Source: Bacillus sp. RO1
Lineage (GTDB): Bacteria > Bacillota > Bacilli > Bacillales > Bacillaceae_I
NCBI RefSeq assembly: GCF_012524115.1
Contig: NZ_JAAZWB010000062.1
Location: 1-64,000 of the forward strand
Direction of reading: 5' to 3'
Length of the DNA: 64,000 nucleotides
Shown: piece by piece, positions 29,534 to 38,942 of the stretch
Numbering within the stretch: position 1 is the stretch's first letter
How the letters are laid out: every line of letters begins with the position of its first letter
Program-made: the position numbers and the translations under genes
The notes under the pieces: generated by a model
Seen by the model: the letters and a program-made list of their open reading frames with translations, nothing else
The model's database searches: none
What the model was told of the DNA's origin: nothing

Positions 29534-29657
29534 AGTTGATTGGAGTGCAAGTCGCTTGACTCCTGCGGGAGGAAGGGACAGGGGAGACCCCACAGGCGAA
29601 GCCGAGGAGGCTCCCGGACCGCCCGCGGAAAGCAAGCGACTGGAACGAAAATCAACT
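29534..29657 (-). repeat. Dispersed 127-bp element, copy E, in trpS leader
   Basis: On the plus strand the ends are AGTTGATT and AATCAACT (8/8 paired), and subterminal AGTCGCTTG / CAAGCGACT also pair perfectly. It lies between the T-box terminator and the trpS start codon, so it is transcribed only when the T-box reads through. Relative to the trpS transcript the element is antisense to its usual reading. Confidence 0.93.
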
Positions 29658-29675
29658 GTTAAACAAAAAAACATA

Positions 29676-29927
29676 CAAAAAGGCCCATTCATCCCTAGAA
29701 GAAGGGACGAATGGACCGTGGTACCACCCTTATTATTTCACACAAAAAAGTTGCAGAAATCACTTGCCTTGTAACGTAAGGATACGTCATAGCCTACTAA
29801 TTGGTTCAGCCATGAAGCTCAGAAGTCCATTCCTAAACGTTAGTTGTTTGTTTCCACCAACCACAAACTCTCTAAAAACTAAGCTGTTTAGTACTACTCT
29901 TCCTCATTGCTTATATAAATTAAATGT
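29676..29927 (-). promoter_or_regulatory. T-box leader of trpS (Trp specifier)
   Basis: On the minus strand the T-box sequence AGGGTGGTACCACG is found (29717-29730). It overlaps a terminator in which GGTCCATTCGTCCC pairs with GGGATGAATGGGCC, followed by TTTTT (29676-29718). Stem I features (AGAGAG, GGTTGGTGGAAA) lie upstream, and the specifier context GAATGGACTTCTGAG gives codon TGG (29827-29829), tryptophan. Uncharged tRNA-Trp should cause read-through into trpS. Confidence 0.93.
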
Positions 29928-29933
29928 CCTCTT

Positions 29934-29962
29934 ATTATATCTATTTAAATGGTAATTATCAA
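29934..29962 (-). promoter_or_regulatory. Sigma-A promoter of trpS leader
   Basis: On the minus strand TTGATA (29962-29957) and a perfect TATAAT (29939-29934) are 17 bases apart. The -35 overlaps the stop codon of the upstream DUF3899-like gene. Confidence 0.85.
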
Positions 29963-30336
29963 CTGTTGTAATACATAAATAGTGAAATCAACATACAAAT
30001 TAACAACAATAAAGAAGCTAATAATATTTGCTGGGTCGATACAGGTTGTAATAATTCAGATGGTGGTCTCATTTCATTTCTAATATCTTGTTCCAGCTCT
30101 TTATCTGGTTGTGAAGATGCAAAGATTCTCCTGAAACTATAGGTAATTCCATCAAAAAAACCTTTCTGGACCACTAATGTGAATAATGAAATAAAAATAA
30201 ATACACTAGATATGATAAAAGATGTATTGATAAACGAGAGCAGGTTAATCTCTCCATAATAAAGCCAACTTGTTCCCAATGTGGCTAAAAGCAAAATGAA
30301 AAAAAAAATTAGTGAAGATCTAATGGAAATATTCAT
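29959..30336 (-). CDS. Membrane protein, DUF3899-like
   Basis: A 125-residue protein with three or four hydrophobic helices (about 8-27, 33-57 and 103-122) and a polar cytoplasmic loop (SSQPDKELEQDIRNEMRPP) between them, resembling the DUF3899 family. ATG with GGAGGA immediately upstream. Function unknown. Divergent from oppA and upstream of trpS. Confidence 0.72.
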   Translation of the reverse strand: MNISIRSSLIFFFILLLATLGTSWLYYGEINLLSFINTSFIISSVFIFISLFTLVVQKGFFDGITYSFRRIFASSQPDKELEQDIRNEMRPPSELLQPVSTQQILLASLLLLICMLISLFMYYNS

Positions 30337-30590
30337 GCTTCCTCCTATAAGAAGTTTAAAGTTAGTTTTCTAATTTGTATTGTAATGAAATGAATAGAAT
30401 AAGACAAATTTAAAGAAACTATAAAAGTAATTACTTGTAATGATCAATGGAAAAACATGTGTAATATTTGTAAATGAATTGTAATATATGGAACGTTTTT
30501 GGTGGGTTGTTAATGGGACTTTAGTACTATTTTTGTAATGAACATGCTTGAAATATCAGTATTTTGTAAAGTTGGCGTTAAATTTATGAA

Positions 30591-30618
30591 TGCACAATGT
30601 TTAGAAAACTTGTATAAT
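30591..30618 (+). promoter_or_regulatory. Promoter of oppABCDF
   Basis: TGCACA (30591-30596), a 16-base spacer and a perfect TATAAT (30613-30618) lie about 60 bases before oppA. The rest of the 340-base gap is AT-rich with no clear operator that I could fix. Confidence 0.6.
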
Positions 30619-30678
30619 AGGAATCGTTACCTCGAAACACAGCAAATTTCGACATAATTTTCTTAGGGGGTTAAGTAA

Positions 30679-32367
30679 ATGAAAAAGTCAAAATATTTAC
30701 TTCTTTTAGCGCTTACACTTGTACTTAGTGCTTTCTTAGCTGCATGTGGCGGCGGAAACTCAGCGCAAAACAATGGAGGACAAGGAGACACTCCACCGAC
30801 TGGTGAAGGAGAACCAACAGGTCCACAAGTACTTAACGTCGTTGATTCTGCAGAAATTCCAACAATGGATTCGGTACAAGGTACTGACGCTGTAGCATTT
30901 AACGTAATGAACAACGTTTTTGAAGGTCTTTACAGACTTGGTGAAAATGATGAAGTAGTAGAAGGTGTTGCGAAAAGCCATGAAGTATCCGAAGACGGTC
31001 TTACTTACACTTTCACATTACGTGAAGATTCCGTGTGGTCCAATGGCGAGCCTGTAACAGCAAACGATTTCGTTTTTGCTTGGCAGCGTGCAGTAGATCC
31101 AAACACTGGATCTGAGTATGGTCCATATATGATGAACGGAAAAATTAAAAATGCTACACAAGTTTCTTCTGGGGAATTACCACTTGAAGAGCTTGGTGTA
31201 AAAGCAATTGATGAGTACACTCTTGAGGTAACACTTGAGCAACCAGTTGCTTATTTCGAATCTTTAATGACATTCCCTACGTTCTTCCCACAAAACCAGA
31301 AGTTTTTGGAAGAACAAGGTGACAAATATGCATTAGAAGCTGATACTCTAATCTACAACGGTCCATTTACTTTAGACAGCTGGGAGCATGAAGTTGGCTG
31401 GACAATGAAGAAAAATGCTGACTATTGGGATGCAGAAACAGTTAAACTTGATGAAATCAATGTAAAAGTTGTTAAAGAGGTTTCAACTGGTGTAAACTTA
31501 TACACTGCACAACAAATCGATATCTCTCCTGGTTTAACTTCTGACTTTGTAACACAATATAAAGAAGATCCAGACTTGATTTCTTACCTAGAACCAACTC
31601 TTTTCTGGTTTAAATTTAACCAAACAAAGAACGAAGCTTTAGCGAATGTTAACATCCGTAAAGCAATTTCTATGGGCTTCAATAAGCAAGACATGGCTGA
31701 TTATGTATTAAACAACGGTTCTATTCCTGCAAACTATTCTGTACCGGTTGAATTCGTTCAACATCCTGAAACGGGAGAAGACTTCCGTGAAAAGAATGGC
31801 GACATGAATGCATTTGATGCAGAAAAAGCAAAAGAGCATTGGGAAAAAGGTTTAGAAGAATTAGGAACAGACGCTATTACAGTTGAAATTCTTGGTGGAG
31901 ACACTGAGACAGCTAAAACTATGCAAGAATACCTTCAAAACCAGTTGCAAGAAAATCTTCCTGGTTTAACAATCAAGTTGAAAGAAGTACCATTTGCTCA
32001 ACGTCTTGATTTAGACGCTGCAATGGATTATGACATGCAGCTTGCTGGATGGGGTCCTGATTATCTTGATGCAATTTCCTTCGCTAACCTTTGGATTACA
32101 GATGGTGGAAACAACAAGATGGGTTACTCTAACGCAGAGTATGATAAGTTGTTGAACGACGTTATGACTACGTATGCAAATGATCCTGCAAAACGTTTTG
32201 AAGCGATGCAAGAAGCAGAAAGAATTCTTCTTGAAGAAGATGCTGCGATTGCTCCAATCTACCAACGTGGTACAACAAGACTTTGGAAACCTTACGTACA
32301 AAACGTGTACCGTCACAACTTTGGTCCTGACTTTAGTTACAAATGGGCTTACATCAGTGGTAAATAA
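30679..32367 (+). CDS. oppA: Oligopeptide-binding lipoprotein OppA
   Basis: A 562-residue family-5 solute-binding lipoprotein: signal peptide with lipobox LAAC (Cys23), Gly/Asn/Pro-rich linker, then the OppA/MppA pattern EIPTMDSVQGTDAVAFNV and VNIRKAISMGFNKQDMADYV. Delivers extracellular peptides, including possible signalling peptides, to OppBC. AGGGGG upstream of ATG. Followed by an internal terminator. Confidence 0.94.
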   Translation: MKKSKYLLLLALTLVLSAFLAACGGGNSAQNNGGQGDTPPTGEGEPTGPQVLNVVDSAEIPTMDSVQGTDAVAFNVMNNVFEGLYRLGENDEVVEGVAKSHEVSEDGLTYTFTLREDSVWSNGEPVTANDFVFAWQRAVDPNTGSEYGPYMMNGKIKNATQVSSGELPLEELGVKAIDEYTLEVTLEQPVAYFESLMTFPTFFPQNQKFLEEQGDKYALEADTLIYNGPFTLDSWEHEVGWTMKKNADYWDAETVKLDEINVKVVKEVSTGVNLYTAQQIDISPGLTSDFVTQYKEDPDLISYLEPTLFWFKFNQTKNEALANVNIRKAISMGFNKQDMADYVLNNGSIPANYSVPVEFVQHPETGEDFREKNGDMNAFDAEKAKEHWEKGLEELGTDAITVEILGGDTETAKTMQEYLQNQLQENLPGLTIKLKEVPFAQRLDLDAAMDYDMQLAGWGPDYLDAISFANLWITDGGNNKMGYSNAEYDKLLNDVMTTYANDPAKRFEAMQEAERILLEEDAAIAPIYQRGTTRLWKPYVQNVYRHNFGPDFSYKWAYISGK

Positions 32368-32407
32368 TATTATACTGATATAAAAATAATTCTTTTAAAA
32401 TAGAGAG

Positions 32408-32442
32408 AAAGAGAGTATATTTGAAACATATACTCTCTTTTT
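32408..32442 (+). terminator. Intra-operon terminator after oppA
   Basis: AAAGAGAGTATAT / ATATACTCTCTTT with loop TTGAAAC, then a T-run. Expected to lower oppBCDF relative to oppA. Confidence 0.85.
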
Positions 32443-32516
32443 CCCTGTAAAGAAATTGTCGAATTTTAAGGAAAATTATAAACAATTCGACGCATTATTT
32501 TTTAGGAGGTGCAAAG

Positions 32517-33446
32517 ATGACAAAGTATTTGTTGCAACGTATCATATACATGTTTATCACCTTATTCTTAATTGCCTCATTTACATTCTTCCTGATGAAG
32601 ATGATGCCAGGTTCCCCATTTACGATGCAAGATAAACTGTCAGAAGCACAAAAGTTAATTTTAAATGAAAAGTATGGACTTAACGATCCTGTTCCAGTGC
32701 AATACGGGAAATATATATTAAGCCTTGCACAAGGTGACCTTGGTATATCTTTCCAGTACGATAACAGAAGTGTTACCAGTTTAATTATGCAACGTATTGG
32801 TCCATCTGCACAATTAGGTTTCCAAGCTATGTTCTTCGGGACAATTATTGGGATCTTCTTAGGTGTCATTGCCGCTTTAAGACAAAATTCATGGGTGGAC
32901 TATGGTTCCACGATACTTGCTGTACTTGGTAAGTCCATTCCTTCCTTTGTATTCGCAGGATTATTACAATATTGGATTGGTGTAAAACTTGGATGGTTCC
33001 CAGTTGCCTTCTGGTCAGGGTGGGAGTTTACAGTATTACCAACAATTGCACTAGCAATGTTCCCAATCGCTATTGCTGCACGTTTCATGCGTACAGAGAT
33101 GATTGAGGTATTAGGCTCAGACTATATTACTTTGGCACGTGCGAAAGGTGCTTCAAACTTTGATATTGCAGTAAAACACGCATTAAGAAATGCCCTAATT
33201 CCAGTAGTAACGGTTCTTGGTCCGTTAGCTGTAAGTTTGATGACAGGAACACTTGTAATCGAGAAAATCTTCTCGATCCCAGGCCTTGGAGAACAGTTTG
33301 TGCGTTCCATTACAACAAACGACTATCCAGTAATCATGGGAACGACATTGTTCTTTGCGGCTTTATTCATTGTCATCGTTCTTGTAGTTGATATTCTTTA
33401 TGGAATTATCGACCCGCGTATTCGCTTGGCAGGAGGTAAGAAATAA
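32517..33446 (+). CDS. oppB: Oligopeptide permease OppB
   Basis: A 309-residue permease with six predicted helices, EAA loop (LARAKGASNFDIAVKHALRN) and C-terminal DILYGIIDPRIRLAGG. TAGGAGGTG upstream of ATG. Overlaps oppC by one base. Confidence 0.95.
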   Translation: MTKYLLQRIIYMFITLFLIASFTFFLMKMMPGSPFTMQDKLSEAQKLILNEKYGLNDPVPVQYGKYILSLAQGDLGISFQYDNRSVTSLIMQRIGPSAQLGFQAMFFGTIIGIFLGVIAALRQNSWVDYGSTILAVLGKSIPSFVFAGLLQYWIGVKLGWFPVAFWSGWEFTVLPTIALAMFPIAIAARFMRTEMIEVLGSDYITLARAKGASNFDIAVKHALRNALIPVVTVLGPLAVSLMTGTLVIEKIFSIPGLGEQFVRSITTNDYPVIMGTTLFFAALFIVIVLVVDILYGIIDPRIRLAGGKK

Positions 33447-34456
33447 TGAATAACAACAATTATGATAAATTGCCAAAGGAACTATTCCAACCGGCAGTTC
33501 AAGACCCTAGTAAAAGTGAAAAAATTGCAAAGCCAAGCTTGACCTATTGGCAAACAGCTTGGTTGCGTATTAAGAAAAATAAAGCTGCTATAGCAGGTTC
33601 CATTGTGTTGATTGTTATTGCATTCCTTGCAATCTTTGGACCATTTATGAATGACCATGGTTTTAACACACAAAATGTTACTCAAGGAAATCTGCCTCCA
33701 AAAGTACCTGGAATTGAAAATCTGGGAATTCTTGATGGAACAAGAAATGGAGTAGATGTCTACGAGCAACGTGGTATCACTGATTATTATTGGTTTGGTA
33801 CAGACAGCCTTGGACGTGACTTATGGACACGTGTTTGGACAGGTACACGTATTTCCTTATACATTGCCTTATTAGCAGCATTCATAGATATGGTAATTGG
33901 TGTTGCTTATGGTGGAATTTCAGGCTTTTACGGTGGACGTACAGATAACATCATGCAACGTATCATTGAAGTTTTAGTTGGTATTCCAAACCTTGTAATC
34001 GTTATTTTAATGATTCTTGTACTTGAACCGGGTATCATAGCGATTACCATTGCCTTGACCATAACCGGTTGGGTCGGAATGGCCAGGGTCGTCCGGGGGC
34101 AGGTTCTTAAGCTTAAGAGTCAAGAATATGTCCTTGCATCCAAGACGCTTGGTTCAACAAACAACCGAATCATTACGAAACACTTACTGCCAAACGTGGT
34201 AGGAGTAGTCATCATTAATACGATGTTCACAATTCCAAGTGCTATATTCTTCGAGGCGTTCCTAAGCTTCATCGGATTAGGTCTGAAGCCTCCTATGGCA
34301 TCCCTTGGTACGCTAATAGACGATGGATTTAAATCCTTGCAAATCTTCCCGCACATCATGGTGTTCCCTGCAATTATCATCAGTTTGTTGATGATCGCAT
34401 TTAACCTTGTTGCGGATGGTTTCCGTGATGCATTAGATCCAAAAATGAAAGATTAG
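33446..34456 (+). CDS. oppC: Oligopeptide permease OppC
   Basis: A 336-residue permease. The long first extracytoplasmic loop (HGFNTQNVTQGNLPPK...) and FGTDSLGRDLWTRVWTGTR block are typical of OppC. EAA loop VLASKTLGSTNNRIITKHLL. The start codon overlaps the oppB stop (TAATG), with GGAGG inside oppB. Confidence 0.95.
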   Translation: MNNNNYDKLPKELFQPAVQDPSKSEKIAKPSLTYWQTAWLRIKKNKAAIAGSIVLIVIAFLAIFGPFMNDHGFNTQNVTQGNLPPKVPGIENLGILDGTRNGVDVYEQRGITDYYWFGTDSLGRDLWTRVWTGTRISLYIALLAAFIDMVIGVAYGGISGFYGGRTDNIMQRIIEVLVGIPNLVIVILMILVLEPGIIAITIALTITGWVGMARVVRGQVLKLKSQEYVLASKTLGSTNNRIITKHLLPNVVGVVIINTMFTIPSAIFFEAFLSFIGLGLKPPMASLGTLIDDGFKSLQIFPHIMVFPAIIISLLMIAFNLVADGFRDALDPKMKD

Positions 34457-34478
34457 TTATAAAGGCAGGTGAATGACA

Positions 34479-35558
34479 ATGGAAAAAATACTTGAAGTGA
34501 AAAACTTACATGTTTCTTTTGATACATTCGGAGGAGAAGTAAAGGCTATCCGCGGTGTGGACTTCGACCTAAAAAAAGGTGAAACATTGGCGATCGTAGG
34601 AGAATCAGGATCAGGTAAATCCGTAACCACAAAAACCGTGATGCGTTTATTGCCTAAGAATAATTCCAACATCAAAAATGGCGAAATCTTATTTGACGGA
34701 AAAGACTTGGCGAAACTCTCTGAAAAAGAAATGCAAGACATCCGTGGAAAAGACATCGCAATGATTTTCCAGGATCCGATGACTTCCCTTAATCCAACAA
34801 TGACTGTCGGAAAACAAATTATGGAAGGAATCATCAAACACCAGAAATTGAGCAAAAGCGCAGCTGCGGAAAAAGCAATCGACTTGCTTCGTCTTGTTGG
34901 CATTCCAATGCCAGAAGAACGCTTTAAGCAGTACCCTCACCAATTCTCTGGAGGGATGAGACAAAGGGTTGTTATTGCGATTTCTCTTGCATGTAACCCT
35001 AAAGTCTTAATTGCAGATGAACCTACCACTGCATTGGACGTTACCATTCAAGCACAGATTCTAGATTTGATGAAAGACCTTCAGAAAAAAATTGATACTT
35101 CCATCATCTTTATTACACATGACCTTGGTGTGGTGGCAAATGTCGCCGATCGAGTAGCAGTTATGTATGGTGGACAGATCATTGAAACAGGTACAGTGGA
35201 TGAGATTTTCTACGATCCACGCCACCCTTATACTTGGGGATTATTAAGCTCCATGCCTGATCTTGATCTTGGTGATGAGGATGAGCTTTACGCTATTCCT
35301 GGTTCTCCACCGGATTTATCGGATCCTCCTAAGGGAGATGCATTTGCTCCACGTAATGAATATGCGATGCAAATTGATTTGGAAATGGAGCCGCCAATGT
35401 TCCAAATTTCCAAAACGCACTTTGCGAAAACGTGGCTATTACATGAGGATGCTCCAGCAGTGGAACCACCATTGGCTGTTCAGAAGCGTCGTCGTCAAAT
35501 GCCACAAAACTTCGAAAAGCCTGTTTTGGTAAAGGACGGTGGAAACAATGGCAACTAA
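34479..35558 (+). CDS. oppD: Oligopeptide transporter ATPase OppD
   Basis: A 359-residue ABC ATPase: Walker A GESGSGKS, signature FSGGMRQRV, Walker B LIADEPTTALD, H-loop ITHDLG. Unlike AppD the C-terminal region lacks the Cys-rich motif (it reads GDAFAPRNEYAMQ). The ATG at 34479 (MEKILEVKNL) is 7 bases from AGGTG and fits OppD; the ATG at 34473 is too close. Overlaps oppF. Confidence 0.94.
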   Translation: MEKILEVKNLHVSFDTFGGEVKAIRGVDFDLKKGETLAIVGESGSGKSVTTKTVMRLLPKNNSNIKNGEILFDGKDLAKLSEKEMQDIRGKDIAMIFQDPMTSLNPTMTVGKQIMEGIIKHQKLSKSAAAEKAIDLLRLVGIPMPEERFKQYPHQFSGGMRQRVVIAISLACNPKVLIADEPTTALDVTIQAQILDLMKDLQKKIDTSIIFITHDLGVVANVADRVAVMYGGQIIETGTVDEIFYDPRHPYTWGLLSSMPDLDLGDEDELYAIPGSPPDLSDPPKGDAFAPRNEYAMQIDLEMEPPMFQISKTHFAKTWLLHEDAPAVEPPLAVQKRRRQMPQNFEKPVLVKDGGNNGN

Positions 35559-36492
35559 TGAAAAATTAGTGGAAATTCGTAATCTGAAGCAATACTTTAA
35601 CGAAGGAAAGCCGAATATGGTTAAAGCTGTAGACGGTTTGAATTTCGATATTTACCGCGGAGAAACGCTTGGGCTAGTTGGAGAATCTGGTTGTGGAAAA
35701 TCTACAACAGGTCGTACCATCATCCGCCTATATGATGCAACAGACGGAGAAGTACTCTTCGAGGGCGAAAACGTACACGGTAAAAAGTCTAAGAAAGACT
35801 TGTTGAAGTTCAACCGCAAGATGCAAATGATCTTCCAAGATCCTTCTGCTTCTTTAAATCCTCGTATGACGGTTGCTGATTGTATCGCTGAAGGCATTGA
35901 TATTCATGGATTGGCTAAGTCAAAAAAAGAGCGACTAGCTCGCGTTCATGAACTTCTTGAGACTGTTGGTTTGAATAAAGAACACGCCAACCGCTATCCA
36001 CATGAATTCAGTGGTGGACAGCGTCAACGTATCGGTATTGCTCGCGCTCTAGCGGTAGAACCAGATTTCATTATTGCCGATGAGCCAATTTCTGCGTTGG
36101 ATGTGTCCATACAGGCTCAGGTTGTCAACTTAATGAAAAAGCTACAAAAGGAAAAAGGGCTAACGTATCTATTCATCGCCCATGACCTTTCGATGGTAAA
36201 ATATATCTCCGACCGTATCGGAGTAATGTATTTCGGAAAAATTGTGGAGCTTGCAGATAGTGACGAGCTGTATAACAATCCAATCCACCCATACACGAAA
36301 TCCTTGCTATCCGCGATCCCTCAACCAGATCCGGATTCTGAACGCAGCCGTAAACGTTTCGCTTACGACCCAGCTTCCCATGGCTATGCCAAGGATGAGG
36401 AGCTTGAGTTGCGCGAAGTTAGACCAGGGCACTTTGTCTTGTGTTCAGAAGCTGAGTTTAAGAAATATCAAGCTGAATTTGCAGGTAAATAA
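35548..36492 (+). CDS. oppF: Oligopeptide transporter ATPase OppF
   Basis: A 314-residue partner ATPase: Walker A GESGCGKST, signature FSGGQRQRIGI, Walker B IIADEPISALD, H-loop IAHDLS. The start ATG (MATNEKLVEIRN) is preceded by AAGGACGGTGG and overlaps the end of oppD by 11 bases. Last gene of oppABCDF. Confidence 0.95.
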   Translation: MATNEKLVEIRNLKQYFNEGKPNMVKAVDGLNFDIYRGETLGLVGESGCGKSTTGRTIIRLYDATDGEVLFEGENVHGKKSKKDLLKFNRKMQMIFQDPSASLNPRMTVADCIAEGIDIHGLAKSKKERLARVHELLETVGLNKEHANRYPHEFSGGQRQRIGIARALAVEPDFIIADEPISALDVSIQAQVVNLMKKLQKEKGLTYLFIAHDLSMVKYISDRIGVMYFGKIVELADSDELYNNPIHPYTKSLLSAIPQPDPDSERSRKRFAYDPASHGYAKDEELELREVRPGHFVLCSEAEFKKYQAEFAGK

Positions 36493-36512
36493 GATCTGGC
36501 GAGTTTGTTAGG

Positions 36513-36545
36513 ACCGATCCTCGATTGTGAGGGTCGGTTTTTTTG
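36513..36545 (+). terminator. Terminator of opp operon
   Basis: ACCGATCCTC / GAGGGTCGGT followed by six or more T. Confidence 0.88.
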
Positions 36546-36599
36546 TGTTGGCTTTGGCGCGGGGGTGCTAATTGTCCGAAGCACCTATAGAGGAGGAGG

Positions 36600-37190
36600 G
36601 ATTGTCTAATAGAACAATTCTCAACGCCCGAACACATGCTGCTAAAGTCCAAACGGTAACAGAGAGTCCGTCTCAACGCCCGAACGCGCTTACCTAAAGT
36701 CCAAACGGTAACAGAGAGCCCGTCTCAACGCCCGAACACACGCTGCCAAAGTCCAAACGGTAACAGAGAGCCCCTCTCAAGGCCTGAACGCGCTTACCTA
36801 AAGTCCAAACGGTAACAGAGAGTCCGTCTCAACGCCTGAACGCACGCTGCCAAGTACCAAACGGTAACAGAGAGTCCGTCTCAACGCCCGAACACACGCT
36901 GCCAAAATCCAAACGGTAACAGAGAGCCCCTCTCAAGGCCTGAACACACTCTGCCAAGTTCCAAACGGTAACAGAGAGGCCATCTCAACGCCCGAACGCA
37001 TGCTGCCAAAGTCCAAACGGTAACAGAGAGCCCCTCTCAAGGCCTGAACGCGCTTATCTAAAGTCCAAACAGTAACAGAGAGCCCATCTCAACGCCCGAA
37101 CACACGCTGCCAAAGTCCAAACGGTAACAGAGAGTCCGTCTCAACGCCCGAATCCCCACCATAAAACCCAAAGCGGTAACTGAGAAGTCT
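36600..37190. repeat. 52-bp tandem array 3
   Basis: The core CCAAACGGTAACAGAGAG recurs with its CGGTAAC at 36654, 36706, 36758, 36810, 36862, 36914, 36966, 37018, 37070 (one base changed), 37122 and 37174: eleven units, ten intervals of exactly 52 bases. The remainder of each unit is CGTCTCAACGCCCGAAC-like plus one of two recurring segments (GCGCTTACCTAAAGT or ACACGCTGCCAAAGT), partly alternating. Related to arrays 1 and 4. Fills the gap between oppF and the glycoside hydrolase gene. Confidence 0.96.
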
Positions 37191-37335
37191 GCATGAGAGT
37201 GCACAGTTATCCCAATACCCCCCACCACACTAGTTCTCTCGAATTATTTTGAAGGAAATTGTTGAAAAAGGTAAAAAAACAACGATTTTCCAGTATAATA
37301 GAGATAGCATATAAGAGAAGGGATTTTGAAATGAA

Positions 37336-38550
37336 ATGATGAAAAAAATGATTGGTGGTCTGGTGGCTGCAGTCGGAATTTTCGTGTTAGGTGGAACACT
37401 GGTACAAGCAGAAGGAGAAGAGGTACTACAAGCTGCGCAACATGCATCAAAAAAGGTTGAAATGCAGACTCGCGAGCTACCTATTTCAATTGCTAGATTT
37501 GCTTTTGACTCTGGTTATACATTCACTTATCCAGATGCAGTTAGAGGTATCTATGTAACAGGTCACTCTGCAGGTGGAGAAAGATTTCCACGTTTACTCG
37601 ACCTTTTAAACAAGACAGATTTAAACGCAATGGTTATTGATATAAAAGATGATCATGGGTACCTGACTTACATACCGGAGGAAGAAGATTCCCCATTCAT
37701 GGATATTGCACAGCCTTATATTAAGGATCCTAAGAAAATGATGAAAACCTTGGAGGAAAATGAAGTATATCCAATTGGTAGAATCGTAGTTTTTAAGGAT
37801 ACAGTCTTAGCCAAGAAACGTCCGGATTTATCTTTTCAGGAAAACGGCAAAGTATGGGTGAACGGCCGTGAAGAGGCGTTTGTAAGTCCATTCCTAAAAG
37901 AAGTGTGGGATTACAATATTGATATAGCGATTGAAGCTGCAAAAATGGGATTTCAGGAAATTCAGTTTGACTATGTCAGGTTCCCGGAAGGCTTTGAAAA
38001 GAGAGATACAACTCTTGAATATACCTATGGAGAGTACAAGGACTTAGATTTGGACAATGTACAAAAGCGGGTTGAAGCGGTGACAGATTTCGTAGCGTAT
38101 GCACGTGAGAGATTAGAACCTTACAATGTACAAGTGTCAGTGGATATCTTTGGTTATACGGCAACGTTGCCGGAAGCACCTGGAATCGGTCAGAATTTCA
38201 GTCGAATTTCAGAGCATGTGGATGTGATCTCATCCATGATTTATCCTAGTCACTGGACAGCTTATTTTGGAATTGCAAAACCAGATACGGAACCTTATAA
38301 GCTGATTACTGAGTATTCTAAGCTTGAAAATGCCAAGCTGGATCAACTGGAAAATAGACCGGTATCAAGGCCATGGATTCAGGACTTCACAGCAACTTGG
38401 CTTGGGGCAGGAAATTATATTCCATATGGTCCAAAAGAAGTTGAAGATCAAATCCGGGCTTTAAACGAGAATGGAATTGATGAGTATTTGATTTGGAATG
38501 CAGGTAACAGCTATACAGAAGGACTTGATTTTACCCCGTTAAATGACTAA
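37336..38550 (+). CDS. Secreted putative glycoside hydrolase (DUF4015)
   Basis: A 404-residue protein with a Sec signal peptide (KKMIGGLVAAVGIFVLGGT, likely cut near VQA-EG) and a TIM-barrel-like domain of the DUF4015/GHL13 putative glycoside hydrolase family: VRGIYVTGHSAGG, LNAMVIDIKDDHG, IQFDYVRFPEGF and VSVDIFGYTA. The FDYVRFP block carries the conserved acidic residue. Probable extracellular or wall-associated; substrate unknown. The ribosome binding site is weak (AAGGGA about 12 bases from ATG). In B. subtilis this place is held by yjbB. Confidence 0.82.
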   Translation: MMKKMIGGLVAAVGIFVLGGTLVQAEGEEVLQAAQHASKKVEMQTRELPISIARFAFDSGYTFTYPDAVRGIYVTGHSAGGERFPRLLDLLNKTDLNAMVIDIKDDHGYLTYIPEEEDSPFMDIAQPYIKDPKKMMKTLEENEVYPIGRIVVFKDTVLAKKRPDLSFQENGKVWVNGREEAFVSPFLKEVWDYNIDIAIEAAKMGFQEIQFDYVRFPEGFEKRDTTLEYTYGEYKDLDLDNVQKRVEAVTDFVAYARERLEPYNVQVSVDIFGYTATLPEAPGIGQNFSRISEHVDVISSMIYPSHWTAYFGIAKPDTEPYKLITEYSKLENAKLDQLENRPVSRPWIQDFTATWLGAGNYIPYGPKEVEDQIRALNENGIDEYLIWNAGNSYTEGLDFTPLND

Positions 38551-38553
38551 GAA

Positions 38554-38582
38554 AAAAGCTGCCATTCATCTGGCAGCTTTTT
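38554..38582. terminator. Bidirectional terminator
   Basis: AAAAGCTGCCA / TGGCAGCTTTT between the glycoside hydrolase gene and the convergent small membrane protein gene. Confidence 0.88.
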
Positions 38583-38585
38583 GTG

Positions 38586-38777
38586 TTATTTCTTTTTCCC
38601 TCCAACACTTTTCCAACCAGCCTGCATGCTAGCAGACTTATCGAAGCTTTCAGAGCCCTTCTTTCCGCCAAAAAGCTTTTCCCCGATACCATTTGTTAAC
38701 ACGCCCATAACAGCGGTAATACCTATCACCAAAATAGCCACGATGGTAAAATCTGTGAAATATTCAATCATCACCAT
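38586..38777 (-). CDS. Small membrane protein
   Basis: A 63-residue protein: one or two N-terminal helices (FTIVAILVIGITAVMGVLTN), then a Gly/Lys/Ser-rich tail ending SVGGKKK. Not recognised. AAGGGG precedes two possible ATG codons (38777, 38771), so the start is uncertain by two residues. Divergent from yjbC. Confidence 0.65.
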   Translation of the reverse strand: MVMIEYFTDFTIVAILVIGITAVMGVLTNGIGEKLFGGKKGSESFDKSASMQAGWKSVGGKKK

Positions 38778-38942
38778 ACATCCCCTTTGTCTTATGTAAT
38801 CATTTACAAAAAACAACCATACTCTTATTGTATGGTATGTTTAAGAGAAAAGGAAGAGGGTATATTAACACTGAAGTCTGTTCAAGTTTGTTATACTTAA
38901 AGTGTACATAGAGAAAAAACGAAAGGGGAGTCTTTTTACAGA

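Noticed and set aside
29556-29774. Reading frame over the element in the trpS leader
   Set aside because: It translates the dispersed element and T-box terminator; Gly/Pro/Glu-rich nonsense product without a start site. The frame at 12327-12512 over copy C is rejected for the same reason.
36600-37190. CRISPR array
   Set aside because: The variable parts are not unique spacers: the same two or three segments recur and units differ gradually. No cas genes lie nearby. The same applies to the other 52-bp arrays.
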